Of a DNA stretch of 64,000 bases, positions 36,674-49,200 are shown piece by piece. The notes under the pieces are model-generated. The model did not search any database and had not been told where the DNA came from. It saw nothing but the letters and a program-made list of their open reading frames with translations. Each line of letters begins with the position of its first letter. The first letter of the stretch is position 1. Source of the DNA: Halichoerus grypus (taxonomy: Eukaryota; Chordata; Mammalia; Carnivora; Phocidae); NCBI RefSeq assembly GCF_964656455.1, contig NC_135714.1:57747850-57811849 (forward strand), read 5' to 3'. The position numbers and the translations under genes were made by a program.

Positions 36674-38121
36674 TTCCTGGAATCCTCAGAGGAGGAACCT
36701 ATGAAGACATATGGATGAATTAAGCACAGGTGGAAAATAGAGAAATTATGGAGGCTCATTTGGGCCCTCATTTTTTCCACTTTTCCCCAGAAACAATTTC
36801 CCCACTATGGTCTAGGAGAACTGGTTGTACCTCTTCTGAGATGTGAAGGTTTGGTTTTTAGTTCTTGAGTACTTCTAAAGAGGTACCTTAGCAAGGCTTG
36901 CTCTCCAAGAGGTTTGGAAACCTCTCCTGCGTTATCTGTGAAGGTGGCAATCAAGGATTTTGCTTTTAAATCTTCCCACCTACGACATCTGGCCCAGACA
37001 GGACTCTTCAGGTTTTCTCTTACAATGCTTCCAGGGAAAACTTGGGTTGTTTGGTTATGCCAGTTTCATCTCCTAACATATGTTTGAGCACTAGTATCAC
37101 AGTAGAATATAAATTGATCCAGGAGGGAGTTTCCTTTCCTAACTCTTGGGCTGAGACACACCGATAAAAAAGTGAATCTGGCCTAGAGACAAAAATAAGG
37201 CCCACCTGGAGGAAAGAAAAAAAATACTCCCTTTCAAGAGAGGAGGAAGGGTGTCACAGACAAATAGACTATGGTCTCCATCTGAAAAAAAACAAAAAAG
37301 ATTTCCTGAACTCTGTAGGGTCCAAGACAGAGCTCTGCCAGTCCCTCAGCAGTAGAGGAGGGAGAAGCATCCAACAGTGTGTATGTGTCCTCTTGTTCCC
37401 ATCCAGTACCCACCTCCCCTAATCTTAGGCTCTGGAAGTGCTCCTGACTATGACAAACTGCTGGGGAAATAAGATCAAAGACCACAGACTTGGGATTTCT
37501 GAACCATGACTTGCTATTTACTAAAAAATCTGCCTGGAGAAAGAAATGAGAGGAATATTTACCAGCTTGAAGTCAGGTGACTAATTCACCTCAGTTCATA
37601 ATGTATCAGTTTTCTTTATTCATGAGTATTTTCTAAGATCCCAGCCACCTTCAGCTCTACCAGAAATTATTTTGAGATATGGGAGGAGGGACCTTGTATT
37701 TTCAAATAAATTTACATACATTTTCAAAGCAATTCAAAATGTCTGAAAACAGGAAAGCAATAGGAAACAAGGTAAACTATCCCTTGAAAAAAGATGTTAA
37801 ATGTACATTTAGAAATCGAGGGGAATCCAAGTAAACAAGGTAAAGCATGCTCATGGAAAGAAGATTCACCTACTGGAAAAGGGAGTCACAGCATTCCTTT
37901 ATTTCTTACTTTCAGAAAGTGACAAACTTCTTTGAGTAAAATGGGGGGAAGAGGGCTGATTTCCTTCATCCCATTATGAGAAAAATATATGAATCAGTAC
38001 CCAATGATACACATGGCGAGACAACTTGTTCGAGATAGCCAAAATTTTTCTCAAATTCTCTTTCCTCTTTTTGTGTAATACAACCAGCACACACATTTCT
38101 GCCTTTCCTTCCCTGATTGTA
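36017..38121. other. Intergenic, mostly unassigned
   Basis: Holds a (GATA)n microsatellite at 36627-36673. No gene or other named repeat. Confidence 0.5.
36627..36673. repeat. (GATA)n microsatellite
   Basis: About 11 uninterrupted ATAG units. Confidence 0.97.
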
Positions 38122-38745
38122 CATGTTCCGAAAGGTCAATTCTTGTTATCTGAGGTAGTTATATTCTATAAAATTACCACAAACTCTGAATTAGTCAACA
38201 CTAAACCATTGCTCCTAGAGAATTTACAGGGGTACATTTCTGTGAGCCTGTTGTCACATTTTTGTCAACCCATCAATACAATATATTGTTGATTCATTAA
38301 TGGTAAACTCATGGCCAACAGCATCGTAATTCATGCCTGAATGAAGTTTATTTAGGTATTACTTTCTCCTTAAAGAACACCACAGGATTCTTGTGCCTAG
38401 GTAAACTAGACAGCACTTCAGCATGACAACACTTGGAGGCCATTTTAAAGAGCAAAATCACCAACAAAAAGCCCTTGAATGAGAAAAAACATGGCACTAG
38501 CCCATGAAAAGGACACTTGGTTATTATACAGTCTGACAGCTGAAACAAGCCACAGTGTTGCCCTGTTTGACCTATCTGGGAACACATACCTCGAATGACT
38601 CAAATTTTTTGGCACTCCATGTTTGTCCAAGAATGACATCAAAAGCCCTGTACTGATTTGGGGGTTACAAATAAATTTTAGCATGTAGGCAAATTGGCAA
38701 ATACAAAGTCTGAGAATAATGAGGATTTACTGTACGGAGGCTTCA
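38122..38745. mobile_element. Tigger-like DNA transposon, copy 2
   Basis: Related to 31553-33020 without the LTR-like block. Contains ATTTTTGTCAACCCATCAAT and GAGAAAAAACATGGCACTAG, and ends AATGAGGATTTACTGTA. The right end is the reverse complement of the left end of copy 1. Confidence 0.6.
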
Positions 38746-40034
38746 ATTCCTTCACTGTGATTAGAAAGACAGTTACCTCAACAGGGCAGTCACGAACCAG
38801 GACTGGGAAGTCAGGAAAAGAGAACCAGGTCCCAACAGCTACCTTTAAATACCCGGTGAGGTGACAACCAAAATGGCTAAGATTTAATAGACATTATTCA
38901 AAAAATGACTAATTCTGCTTTAGTTTTTGCTTTATTGTAAAACACGAGATGGGATACAGGGCCTCTCAAAAATGAGCTTCATATTCCAACTCAATGAAAA
39001 CTTGTAATTTATAATCTTTTCAAATGACTGTCAAATTTATTCATAAATACCCCAACCACAATTAGTTTTATCATCCTTTCAAATCAAACAAACAAAATAC
39101 TGGATCCACATTTTGTATTACCTGTTAGTTTTTCCATCTACCATAGTCTAAAGCCATTAGAATACTTAATCCTTCCAAATAAAGAAGTTTATAAAATCAC
39201 CTCCATAACAGATAGCTGCCCTTCAGTTTTTCTTCCTTTGACTAAAACAAACTTAATGCTTAAGATTTTCCACTTTGGGCTCTATCAGTACTTAGTGCTA
39301 TACTTAGTCCAGTCTTTTTTTTTTTTTTCAGTCTTAAGATACATAAAAAGGAATGTACCCTTCTTGTATTCTTTCAGAGCAGGGCTGAAAGGCAGTATCA
39401 CCTACCATATTAGGTACTTTCTTTAAGGATTACTCTACTGCATGTATCTCAAGTCCATTTTTTAAAAGTCACACAGTAACTCATCATCATTGTGTGTTCC
39501 ATTAGAATAAGATTTCTCAACCAGGAATTACCAGAAAGCCTCGGGGCATGGGAAGGGAGGCTCATCAACCAAGGCCCCCATGTTCTGAGTCCCAGGATTT
39601 TTCTGAAAAGAAAACCATAGCCTTAGCAGACGTGCAAACGGGTTTATGATCCTCCACACCTCCAAAATTTTAAGAATCACCTCACTGTATTCTCTTTAAA
39701 AAACTTTAATGTATGAGATTGGTCAGTGTAATTCGACATCATTCAGTATCTAATCCTATTTTCCAAAGCTCTGGCACCTCTACCAAGTTGTAATTTTATA
39801 AGCAGAACCAGGCACTTTGATTCTACTTTTGTATTTTTAAGATACAATTAAACATATATTTCTAGCACTTAAAGGATTTTAAGTATTGTCAAATATATTT
39901 GGACTATATCTTAACCCATAGTACTTTACACAGTTCATGGCTTTAAAGACAAATTAAATCAAATCTGAATTTCTAAACCTAAATATATTGTGATAATGAC
40001 ACTGGCAATTGTTTCAAAATTAATGGAAAGCATG
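38746..40034 (-). other. COX18 3' UTR and downstream flank
   Basis: AT-rich sequence with no reading frame of note follows the COX18 stop. TTTATT on the plus strand (AATAAA on the minus strand) near 38930 and 39044 are possible poly(A) signals, but nothing in the sequence decides between them. No repeat was recognised here except a T-run near 39317. Confidence 0.45.
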
Positions 40035-40208
40035 TCATTTTTTTGAAATGAACTTGGCGTAAAAGGCAGCAAAGAGGTCCTTATAAGGAGTGTCTGAATC
40101 TGACTTGGTCAACGGTATTCGGCAAAGTTGACGAAACCTAGGAGAGCGCAGCAGCAAGTTCTGTGAAAGGCCCATGAGGCTGGAGCATAACCAGTAGAGC
40201 ACAATCGA
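40035..40208 (-). CDS. COX18: COX18 exon 6 with stop codon
   Basis: 174 nt of coding sequence after acceptor TTTCTAG, starting SIVLYWLCSSLMGLSQNLLL and ending AAFYAKFISKK before TGA at 40035-40037. It holds the last membrane segment and the matrix tail, which in Oxa1-family proteins is the ribosome-proximal side. The 3' UTR continues toward lower coordinates; its end was not fixed. Confidence 0.94.
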   Translation of the reverse strand, partial: SIVLYWLCSSLMGLSQNLLLRSPRFRQLCRIPLTKSDSDTPYKDLFAAFYAKFISKK

Positions 40209-43200
40209 CTAGAAAGAGAAGAAAGGACATGAATGTTAGTACTTCTCAACTCTCCAAGGACACTGACGTCCAGAGACGGGTAGGCAGTACAAGAGAAAAT
40301 GACAATGTGGGAAAGCAACCGTGGACAGGGACTGAACAAGACCTGTGGCAGCTATCTGATACCTGTGACGATTCTACTAGGTAAGAAAGAAGGCTAAAAG
40401 GATTAAAAAGTGAAAAGAAAGTCAAGAGGAGAGGTATTCATGATAGCAAGTGGATGACAGAGAGCAGCGCCAGGCAGAGTCTCAAGAGAGATCTCCCCTC
40501 CCCTCTTTGGCAAGTAAGCACGCTTTTTCCCAATCAAGAGGCCTGACAAGCTGCTATACTGGAGGTAAGGTACTGGGGGCACAGCCATTTAGGCTCCCTA
40601 GACCCCGTTTTCCTCTACATAGTGATCACCCCAAATTTTCCCAGTAACTGGTTTCTTAGGAATGAATTATCTTTGCCTTTTTCAGAGATGAACAGTCTCA
40701 GCATTATCTTCAACTTTCTTTTGTACTTCCATTCAGAGTGATTTATTTAGGTTATTGACTAAGTTCTATAGCCTTTTGAAATATTCCCACAGTTGGGAGT
40801 TGCAAACTTTTCTTTGGCATCAGAATGTGATCAGGCCCCAGAGGCACGAGCCTGTGGTGGTTGAGTCCAGGTCCTGGAGCTGAACTGCCTGAATGTGAAT
40901 TCCATTTATTTGACTGCAGGGAAGTTATTTTCCTTCTGTTTCAGTCTCCTCATCTATAAAATGGGGACTGAACTATACCTGCCTCAGAAGGCTGCTGTGA
41001 GGAAAAAGGGAGATAACTCACACAGACTGGTAAGCACAGTAGGTGGCCTATATTAAGCACTTGGATTTGTTCCAAAGCAAATTTTTCAGGGCAGAAAGTA
41101 CCACATCCTCAGAGCAGATTAGCATAGTAGTTACGGGCAGGAGCTAAACTGCCTGGATGGGTCTTAGATACTTAAGTGATATTACATGTCGCTTAATGGA
41201 TGAGTGACCTTGGATAAGCTACTTACCCTCTCTGTGTCTGTTTCCTCATCACTAAAGTGGAGACTGTAATAGCACCTACTTCAGTGCACACTGGATGAAT
41301 TATATGAGCTAATACATGTAAACCTTTTAAAACAGTGCTTGGCACAAAGTCAATATTGATTATTAGCCATCATCATCATTTGACTTATCCAGTACAAAAA
41401 AAGTACTCTGAAACCAACTATGGTAGACTATGAACTGCCTAAGAATAATTCTTCTTCCTTAGTAGTAAAATTCTCATTTTAAGCTGGGTATACTGCCATC
41501 AGAAAAAAAAAAAGGACTAATTCCCAGTCTCTTCTGCAACCAGGTGTCGCCCAAGTAGCTAGGATGTTAGCACAAGTGTTTGGTGTGACATCTGTCAAGG
41601 CTCCCTAAAGGGGCTAAATGCACTTGAAGCACCCTTTTACCATTCCTGCAAGATAAGTTCCAGCAGCCATCATGACCATACTGTGGCCTTAAGGATAGAA
41701 ATTACAGGCAGTGGATGGTGGAACATAATGAGAGAAGCAGGCTGCGTTCCTCATGTATCTTCATGGAGCTGCCACATCAGCTCTACACTAAACTGCCTAA
41801 CTCGGAATTTCCTATATTTGAGAGAATAAACTTGGGTATTTAAGACACTGCTTTTGAGATCTCTGTTATTCACTTTAAACCCAATCCCTCGCTGAAAATT
41901 CACTGCTCCTATTTCATTTGATCAGGAGTTTCCTGATAATATATAAACTGGTATTATTTCTCCCCAGAAATGCAGTGAATCTGTACTGTTCTATTTTCAC
42001 ATGAAAAGTACTATAATAAGCACTTGATGCTACTTTATTAGTTCTCACAGACATTATGAGGTCTACTTCAGAAATGTGGAAACTGACTTATTTTACACAG
42101 GATTAGTGACAGTATTAGACCAAGGGACAGCTTTAAAAAATACATTTTTGATGCTGAAAATGCACTGTTTCAGATTCCTAAGACAATGAAGTACTTTGAT
42201 ATATGCTAATGAACCCTATCTATCCCCAGTAAATGAATTCTACTTCATGGTCAGTGTGTTGGCCCTGAGCAGAGAGAGATAATACCTAAGACAGCTTTTG
42301 CCCTCTTTGCACTAAGTATCATTGGGAAATAAGCAAAAGGCTAAAAATGTGAAATAACTGCAAATGTAACTATTTTTTTTCTATTTCTACCAAAGTGTAT
42401 TGACATATAAATGGGGGCCGGTGTACCTACCTCACTGAATTGTTGAGGTTAAATAATATCACATATGAACCCATATGGACTTGGCACAAAGTTTTGTTTC
42501 TTTTTTAAGAGCTAAATTCCTTGGCCCAGTCTATGCAGACAGAAGGAATTCAATATTTCAACTAATCAAACAGAACAAATACTATGTTTAAAGCACTGTG
42601 CAAGATTTAAAAAAAAAGAAAGAAAGAGAAAGGAGTTTGAGAGTTAACTCACATTCACACAAAGGAAGACTAACTAATCCCAAGAAATATGAAGTGTCAC
42701 TTGGTGATATTAATTACTACAGAAACTCGGAAACCAATAAGGGACTTAGCAGTCAAAGGAAGCTCAACAGAAGACACAGAATCCTAGCCAGTCTAAGCAC
42801 AGAGAGGACTTAGCACATGCTACACACAATGTGGGTGCTTACTCACTGAAGGCACGGTTGCAGCAACTGGAATCATCAACACTGATACCGCACGAACAAA
42901 GTATGTAATATATGTCTGAAAACGAGACATTCCAATTTTTTGCAGAGCAAAAATCTGAGAGGGTAGAATAATAAATACACACAATAATTATTGAGCATAT
43001 TAAATCAGACAAGCTTTAAAATACAATTTGTTTCTGACTGGCCTCCACCTATATTTTAATAGAAGCAAAAAAATTAAAACACTGATAAATGTAGAGTTGA
43101 CGATCTATGTTTCTGAAAAATTTAATAATTATGCAGAATTATTAAATGGAGCTTTAATCAATAGCAATAAAGGGGATTCAGCTATGTTAAAGAGCATAAT

Positions 43201-46200
43201 TTTTACAAGTCAATGTTTTTTAAAGATTGTAAGACTGAAAGTCCTTTCAAGATAGGTGCTATGTATGAATCGTTACCCTTGTTTTGGTACTTAAACACAG
43301 TGCCTGGCATAAAGAAGGATCATAATAGGAATCTCAAAGGTTTGTGATCTGGCTATATGGAATAAGGGGAAGAACCAGGCTAGGAAAAGCAGTTATGACT
43401 TATAAATAACTTATTTAAGAGATAGAATAATGAAATGATTTTGAGCACAGACTCCAGATCCAAACTACCTAGATTCACATGGCAGCCCTGCATTTAATAG
43501 TTATGTGATTTTGTGTAAGTTACTTAACCTTTCTGTGTCTCGCTTTCTCTACCTTAATATGGGGATAATATTAGTACCTATATCACAGGATTATTCTAAG
43601 AATTAAATGAGTTAACTCACATAAATTGTTTAAAATAGTGCCTGGCACATGGTGTATATTGTGTAAGAATAAGTTTTTTTTTTTTAATATTTTACTATTT
43701 ACTTGTCAGAGAGAGAGAGAGAGACAGAGAGCAAGCACTCACACAAGCAGGGGGAGTGGCAGGCAGAGGGAGACACAGACTCCCCACCGAGCAAGGAGAC
43801 GGATGCAGGACTCGATCCCTGGACCCTGGGATCATGACCTGAGCCAAAGGCAGATGCTGAACCGACTGAGCCACCCAGGCGTCCCAAGAATAAGTTTTTA
43901 TTAAACTTACGTATACTGGGTTGTTAGTTGGTAAAAGGAAAGACTAGAAGACTGACATTAATTCACTGTGACCTTGTGTTGATCATTTTCTTCATTCTAA
44001 CAAATATTCACTAAGTACCAACCACATTCAATGGTACTAGGTGACCTTAGGGAAACACACTTAAGACTACACATGGAGTCTTTTCTCAAGAAACCCTAAC
44101 CCAAAACATTAGAGTATCATCTTCATTCTTCTCATTTGAAAAAATAAAGGGTTTGAGGCACCTGGGTGGCTCAGTCAGTTAAGCATCTGCCTTTGGCTCA
44201 GGTCGTGATCCCGGAGTCCTGGGATGGAGCCCCACGTCGGGCTCCCTGCTCAGTGGGGAGTCTGCTTCTCCCTTTCACTCTGCCGCTCCCCCTGCTTGTG
44301 CTCTCTCTCTCTCAAATAAATAAAGAAAATCTTAAAAAAAAAAAAAAAATAAATAAGGGGTGTATTCGATTTCTGAAACAGAGACCAGTGATGGGTCTCT
44401 GAGATGAGGTTCTAAGGATCATTTCTAAGGTTTCTTCTAGTTCAAAGAGTCTATGTTCTACTCAACTGAGAATAGCTCCTTATACAATTAAAGGCTTGCT
44501 TCCCCTAAACTGTTGAGTAACACAGCATGGGATAATGGTAAGACATAGTTGACAGATCATATTTTATATGTATGTGTTTTTCTACTCCATCACATAAAGT
44601 ACTGACTTTTCTAGGGTCATACAGCTAAAAAAAAAAAAAAAAGTCAGATACTATGTTTCCTACTTGCAAATTTACATTTTAAACATATACACAAAATACC
44701 ACTCTAATGTGAGAATAAAACCAGACTGATTAACCATTTTAATTACTGTCTTTACCAAAAACAAATCACAAAATTGTGTGTATTAGATTCATATAACTGT
44801 AAAGCTGAAAGAGACTTTAGAAGTGTTCTAATTCAGCTCTTCCATTTTAATTATGAGCATTCTGGCCCCCAGAGAGGTTAAGGAACTGGCCTAAGACTTG
44901 CCAACAGCTGATCTATGACCAGAAACCAAGGAATCTCAATTATGGCTCAAAGCTAGAATATCACTACCAACTCAAACACATTTATATTTGATGTTGGAAC
45001 AGCAACAAAAATCCCAATAATTTAAATGGCAAACAAATCTCATTTAAAACCACTGACCTCCACTATTAATAAATTGATGATACCAACGGAGATAGGCAGA
45101 ATCCAAGTAGAATCCAGTGCAGTGAGGTCAGGAAACCACAGGATTCCATCAGTAGCTAACTGTTCCTGAACAGAAAAACCTGCTAAGACAGTTTTATAAA
45201 TAAAACATAGCAGAAGGAAATATACAACACATTAGTAGTCTGAATCAAATAAGGTGTCCTTCACACTAGAGACCTGCATTGATTTTATTCACTTTCAATC
45301 CACAACATAAATTAGTCTTCCTGTACTGAGAAAGAAGAAGCTCTCTGTAGCAAACAGATGTAGGAGCATAAAGATACATAGCAGTACTCTTTTCAAACTT
45401 ATATTTATATAACTATTTGTCCATAGGCTACTTTCTTTCAAGTCTGTTCAGATATTTTCTGGTTGGAAATGCCTTTAAGCAAATGCTTTAGTTTATAGTT
45501 TCTTAATAAATGTTTACATTTATAACTGTGAATGCTTTTCTGGTCCCTTAATTTTAGAAATGGAAAAAATTCTTGGCCAGGAAACTGAATCATGGAATTG
45601 TAACATGAATTTTATTATGACTTCCATGAAGAAGTATAATTGACCGTTAAACAACTCAGGGCTTAAGGGTGCGGACCCTCTGAGCAGTTGAAAATCTGTG
45701 TACGGGGCACATGGCTGGCTCAGTGGTAAAGCGGGTGACTCTTGATCTCAGGGTTGTGAGTCCAAGCCCCACATTGGGTATGAGATTACTTAAAAATAAA
45801 ATCTTTTTTTTTTTTTAAGATTTTATTTTTTTGACAGAGAGAGACACAGTGAGAGAGGGAACACAAGCAGGGGAGGGGGAGTGGGAGAGGGAGAAGCAGG
45901 CTTCCTGCTGAGCAGGGAGCCCGATGTGGGGCTCGATCCCAGGACCCTGGGATCATGACCTTAGCCGAAGGCAGATGCTTAACGACTGAGCTACCCAGGC
46001 GCCCCTTAAAAATAAAATCTTAAAAAAAAAACCTCTGCATAACTTTTGACTCTCCAAGAACTACAGAAAGCCTATTGTTGTCTGGAAGCCTTATCAATAG
46101 CATTTATATGCTGTAAGTATCATATACTGTATTCTTACAAGAAAGCTAAAGAAAACTAAATGTTATTAAGAAAATCATAATGAGAGGCACCTGGGTGGCT

Positions 46201-49200
46201 CAGTCGGTTAAGTGTTTGACTCCTGATTTTGGCTCAAGTCATGATCTCCGGGTTGTGAGATCCAGCCCTGGATGGGGCTCATCCAGCCCTGGGTGGGGCT
46301 CTGCGCTCAGCGGGGAGTCCGCTTGAGATTCTGTCTTTCCCTATCCTTCTGCCCCCCCCCAAATTAAAAAAAAAATCATAATGAACAGAAAATACGTTTA
46401 CAGTGCGGGACTGTAAAAAATATACCTGTAAGTGGACCTGCCCAGTTCAAACCTGTGTTCAAGGGTCAACTGTATTACTGTTGTCCTTCCTACATTCATG
46501 TTTTCTCAACACGGCTAGTTTGCTTACACTTAATATTTTAAAATCTATACTCTTGTAAGAAAGATGGTAAAAACATTCTAATTATGAAAAGCATAGGGAT
46601 TTTTTTTTTTTTGCCCTTTTTTTTTCTTTAGAGTACAAAGACAATGTTAGATAACTTATTTGGGGGAAACAGACTTCTATAATAACTACCTTCTGAATGT
46701 GTTGCCCCTGTGCTAAAATTCCGGAGAGCAACAGACATGAAGATCCACATGGGAAACTGAATCCAGACCAAAACAGTGGCTTTGAAAGGGTGGCAGTTAT
46801 CCCGAACATACAGCTCTGAAACAAGCCTCCGCATATTCTTTAGATAAGTGAGCCTAGTTTGAGGGAAGGGGGGAAAAAGGGAAAGGAGAAAATATCATTT
46901 GACTATTAATAGTGCATCATACCCGTAGCACAAACACACCCATGTTGTGGTTATTAGCTAAAATTCTGTGTCGGATTTTTAGTTGTCATAGATTTTACTA
47001 AAGGGTTGCCTTACAAAAGGCAAAAAAGTCTTTTACTGAAAATTCTCTAGCAATGTACACAAATTACATAACAATTTGATAAATCTGACATTATCAAACT
47101 ACAAGCTTTGGCTCTGGTGGTCTTTGGCTAATTAGGTTTTAACAAGCGAAATTTTACTACTGGCATGGTATAACTACAGTTTGTATCAAAAATTCTAGAG
47201 GTGAAAGCACATTTAACTCAAATCCCTCCATTCCAGCCAAGCTCAATTACTTGATCCCTGAATATACTTTTTGTAGCAATGTGGTTTTGTAATATGTATG
47301 CTCTTGACCTATCAAAATGGTTTACATCCTTCAGCCAACTCTTTTATGAAGATTTTCTTAATCTGTTTCTCTGTTAACCTTATTCGTTATTCCCGTTCTC
47401 GTCTCAAGTCCCTTTCCATAGGCCCCTTGAAGATCAACTGTTGGATCTTACTCATCTTTAAATCTCCTGTAGCATGTCTTTTACAATGTAGACATCCAAG
47501 GGACTTGAAGCCAATAGAACTATAGTGTATTATTGCACTAAGACAGTACACAGACATTCCAGGCTTTATAATTTAGAGTCTGCCTACTCTTCCAACTTTA
47601 TCTCTTGTTACTCTTCTACAGACACCTGTATATTTGGTGCCTACACGCACAAGCTACCCAATAAATCAGACTTCTACATCAGCATGCTTTTGGAAGTCAT
47701 TAAGTCAAGCTTTGCACAGTGGCAGTATCGTAGCCAATGAGGTTTATCCGAGGCGCGATTGTTGCTAATTGGAAGTCATTAAGTCATCTGTGTGGACAGT
47801 CCACTTACCTGGCTGTCCACCTGACAAACTCTCTTTAACCCTACAAGACTCAGTTCCATTGAAAATCCAAGAAACTCTTAGATGTGTCTTCCTAGAAAGT
47901 CATCTATCTGTGCAAGGATGTGTCTGGACAATCATCCTGCCAATGCTGCATAAACAAGGTACCAGTCGTGTCTAGGCTGCATTTATAATTCAGACGAGCA
48001 GCTTACTAATCTGTTCTTTTGGCCTGGAGTTGTCACTCTTAGATTTCTCTGATCAGTAAAACTTCAAAACTGTTAAGTTTGTCAACTTTTATTTTATTAA
48101 GTAAAGATATTAAGCTACCATAATGATTTTTTTAAATGTCAGATCTTTTTAACATTAAAGAGAAAAGCAATTTCATATTGAAGAGAGTTGGCACATTTAT
48201 ACACATATAGGTAAAAATATACAATAACCATATATACATTATATATACATAATATAAAGCCCTTATTTTTCTCATTGCTGTGAACTGGTGAACACTTAGT
48301 CACAGCCTGGTAAGGATTATAATTTGACTAAGTACTAACTTAGGCTGATTGAAGCAGGAGGACTTAGACGCTCCCAATGGATGACTACAGACACAGAACT
48401 GCAGCATGCATGGTCAAGCACCTTCTAAGGGCTTTCGAAGAGCCCAGACAGACAACTACACAGGGTAACCACAGTGGACAGACAGCACCTTGGCTATCTA
48501 CTTTCTTCTACCAGAGCATTCACATTTTCTACCTCCCCTTTCTTATGGGCTGCTGTACCCTTCTTTCCAAACTGGTCAAGTGTGTAAATAATCTGTATCA
48601 TTTACTGACTAAAATCCCAACAGAGTGGCACAGTATCTTCATCCATGAAGCCTTCCCTGACTTTCCACTATGACTGAACTCCTTGTACATAACCTTTGTT
48701 ATAGTACTTAATTTAGTCATTATTTGATTACAGGTCTTTTTTCAGGAGGCTGGAGTCCCTCAAGAAGGAACTTGCTCTGTTTCTCCATTTCTTGCTTTCA
48801 CTATACAAAAACTCATACCACACAAACTTATTAAAATATTAAGGAGTGGAAGGACTACTTTGCTGCTAAAGCTATAGAACACCCAAACCTATAATTAATA
48901 TAATCACTTATGCAGTATATATTCATTCATATATAGTCTATATTCATAGAATTAGCTTACCTGGCAACTCTTTTGGACCATCTCAACTGATTTGCACGAA
49001 CTGCAACTTCTTGGTTAAGATGCCTTGCAATGTTTTTTATTTCTGGCTGTAAATTTTCCACCTAGCTAAAGAAAAAGTAGAATTTGTTACGAGCACATAA
49101 AGGATCTTTATTCATAACCACTCATAATTTTACCCTCTATTCTTCTAACTCGCTGAAAAATGTGGTTTACTGATCATCTCAAAAAAATTTAAGTCTAAGG

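Larger units (their letters stand above)
40209..42846 (-). other. COX18 intron 5
   Basis: 2.6 kb intron with two plus-strand MIR relics (about 40845-41070 and 41115-41395) and one on the minus strand (about 42025-42130). No other gene or reading frame could be supported. Confidence 0.85.
42955..45057 (-). other. COX18 intron 4
   Basis: 2.1 kb intron holding an L2 tail (about 43200-43335), a MIR (43435-43664) broken by a CAN-SINE (43679-43885), a second CAN-SINE (44156-44349), an A-run near 44626 and a MIR relic (about 44800-44945). Confidence 0.85.
45637..46472. mobile_element. Tigger/MER8-like DNA transposon in COX18 intron 3
   Basis: The left end TAATTGACCGTTAAACAACT and right end TTCAAGGGTCAACTG are inverted repeats, flanked by TA on both sides (45635-45636 and 46473-46474). 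The body (AAAGCCTATTGTTGTCTGGA; GTATCATATACTGTATTCTT) fits a nonautonomous Tigger. Three SINEs lie inside it. Confidence 0.8.
45180..46689 (-). other. COX18 intron 3
   Basis: 1.5 kb intron, more than half made of one Tigger-type DNA transposon with three SINEs nested in it (45637-46472). The transposon ends about 220 bp from exon 3. The rest holds no recognisable element. Confidence 0.85.
46854..48960 (-). other. COX18 intron 2
   Basis: 2.1 kb intron. It contains the U4 retropseudogene at 47708-47770 (opposite strand to the gene) and an L2 relic at about 48500-48830. An AT-rich stretch (48180-48260) has repeated ATATACA-type motifs. Confidence 0.85.

Noticed and set aside
47708..47770. A functional U4 snRNA gene
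   Set aside because: It lacks the 3' half, the Sm site and, immediately upstream, a snRNA promoter element; the flanking duplication shows it is a retrocopy.
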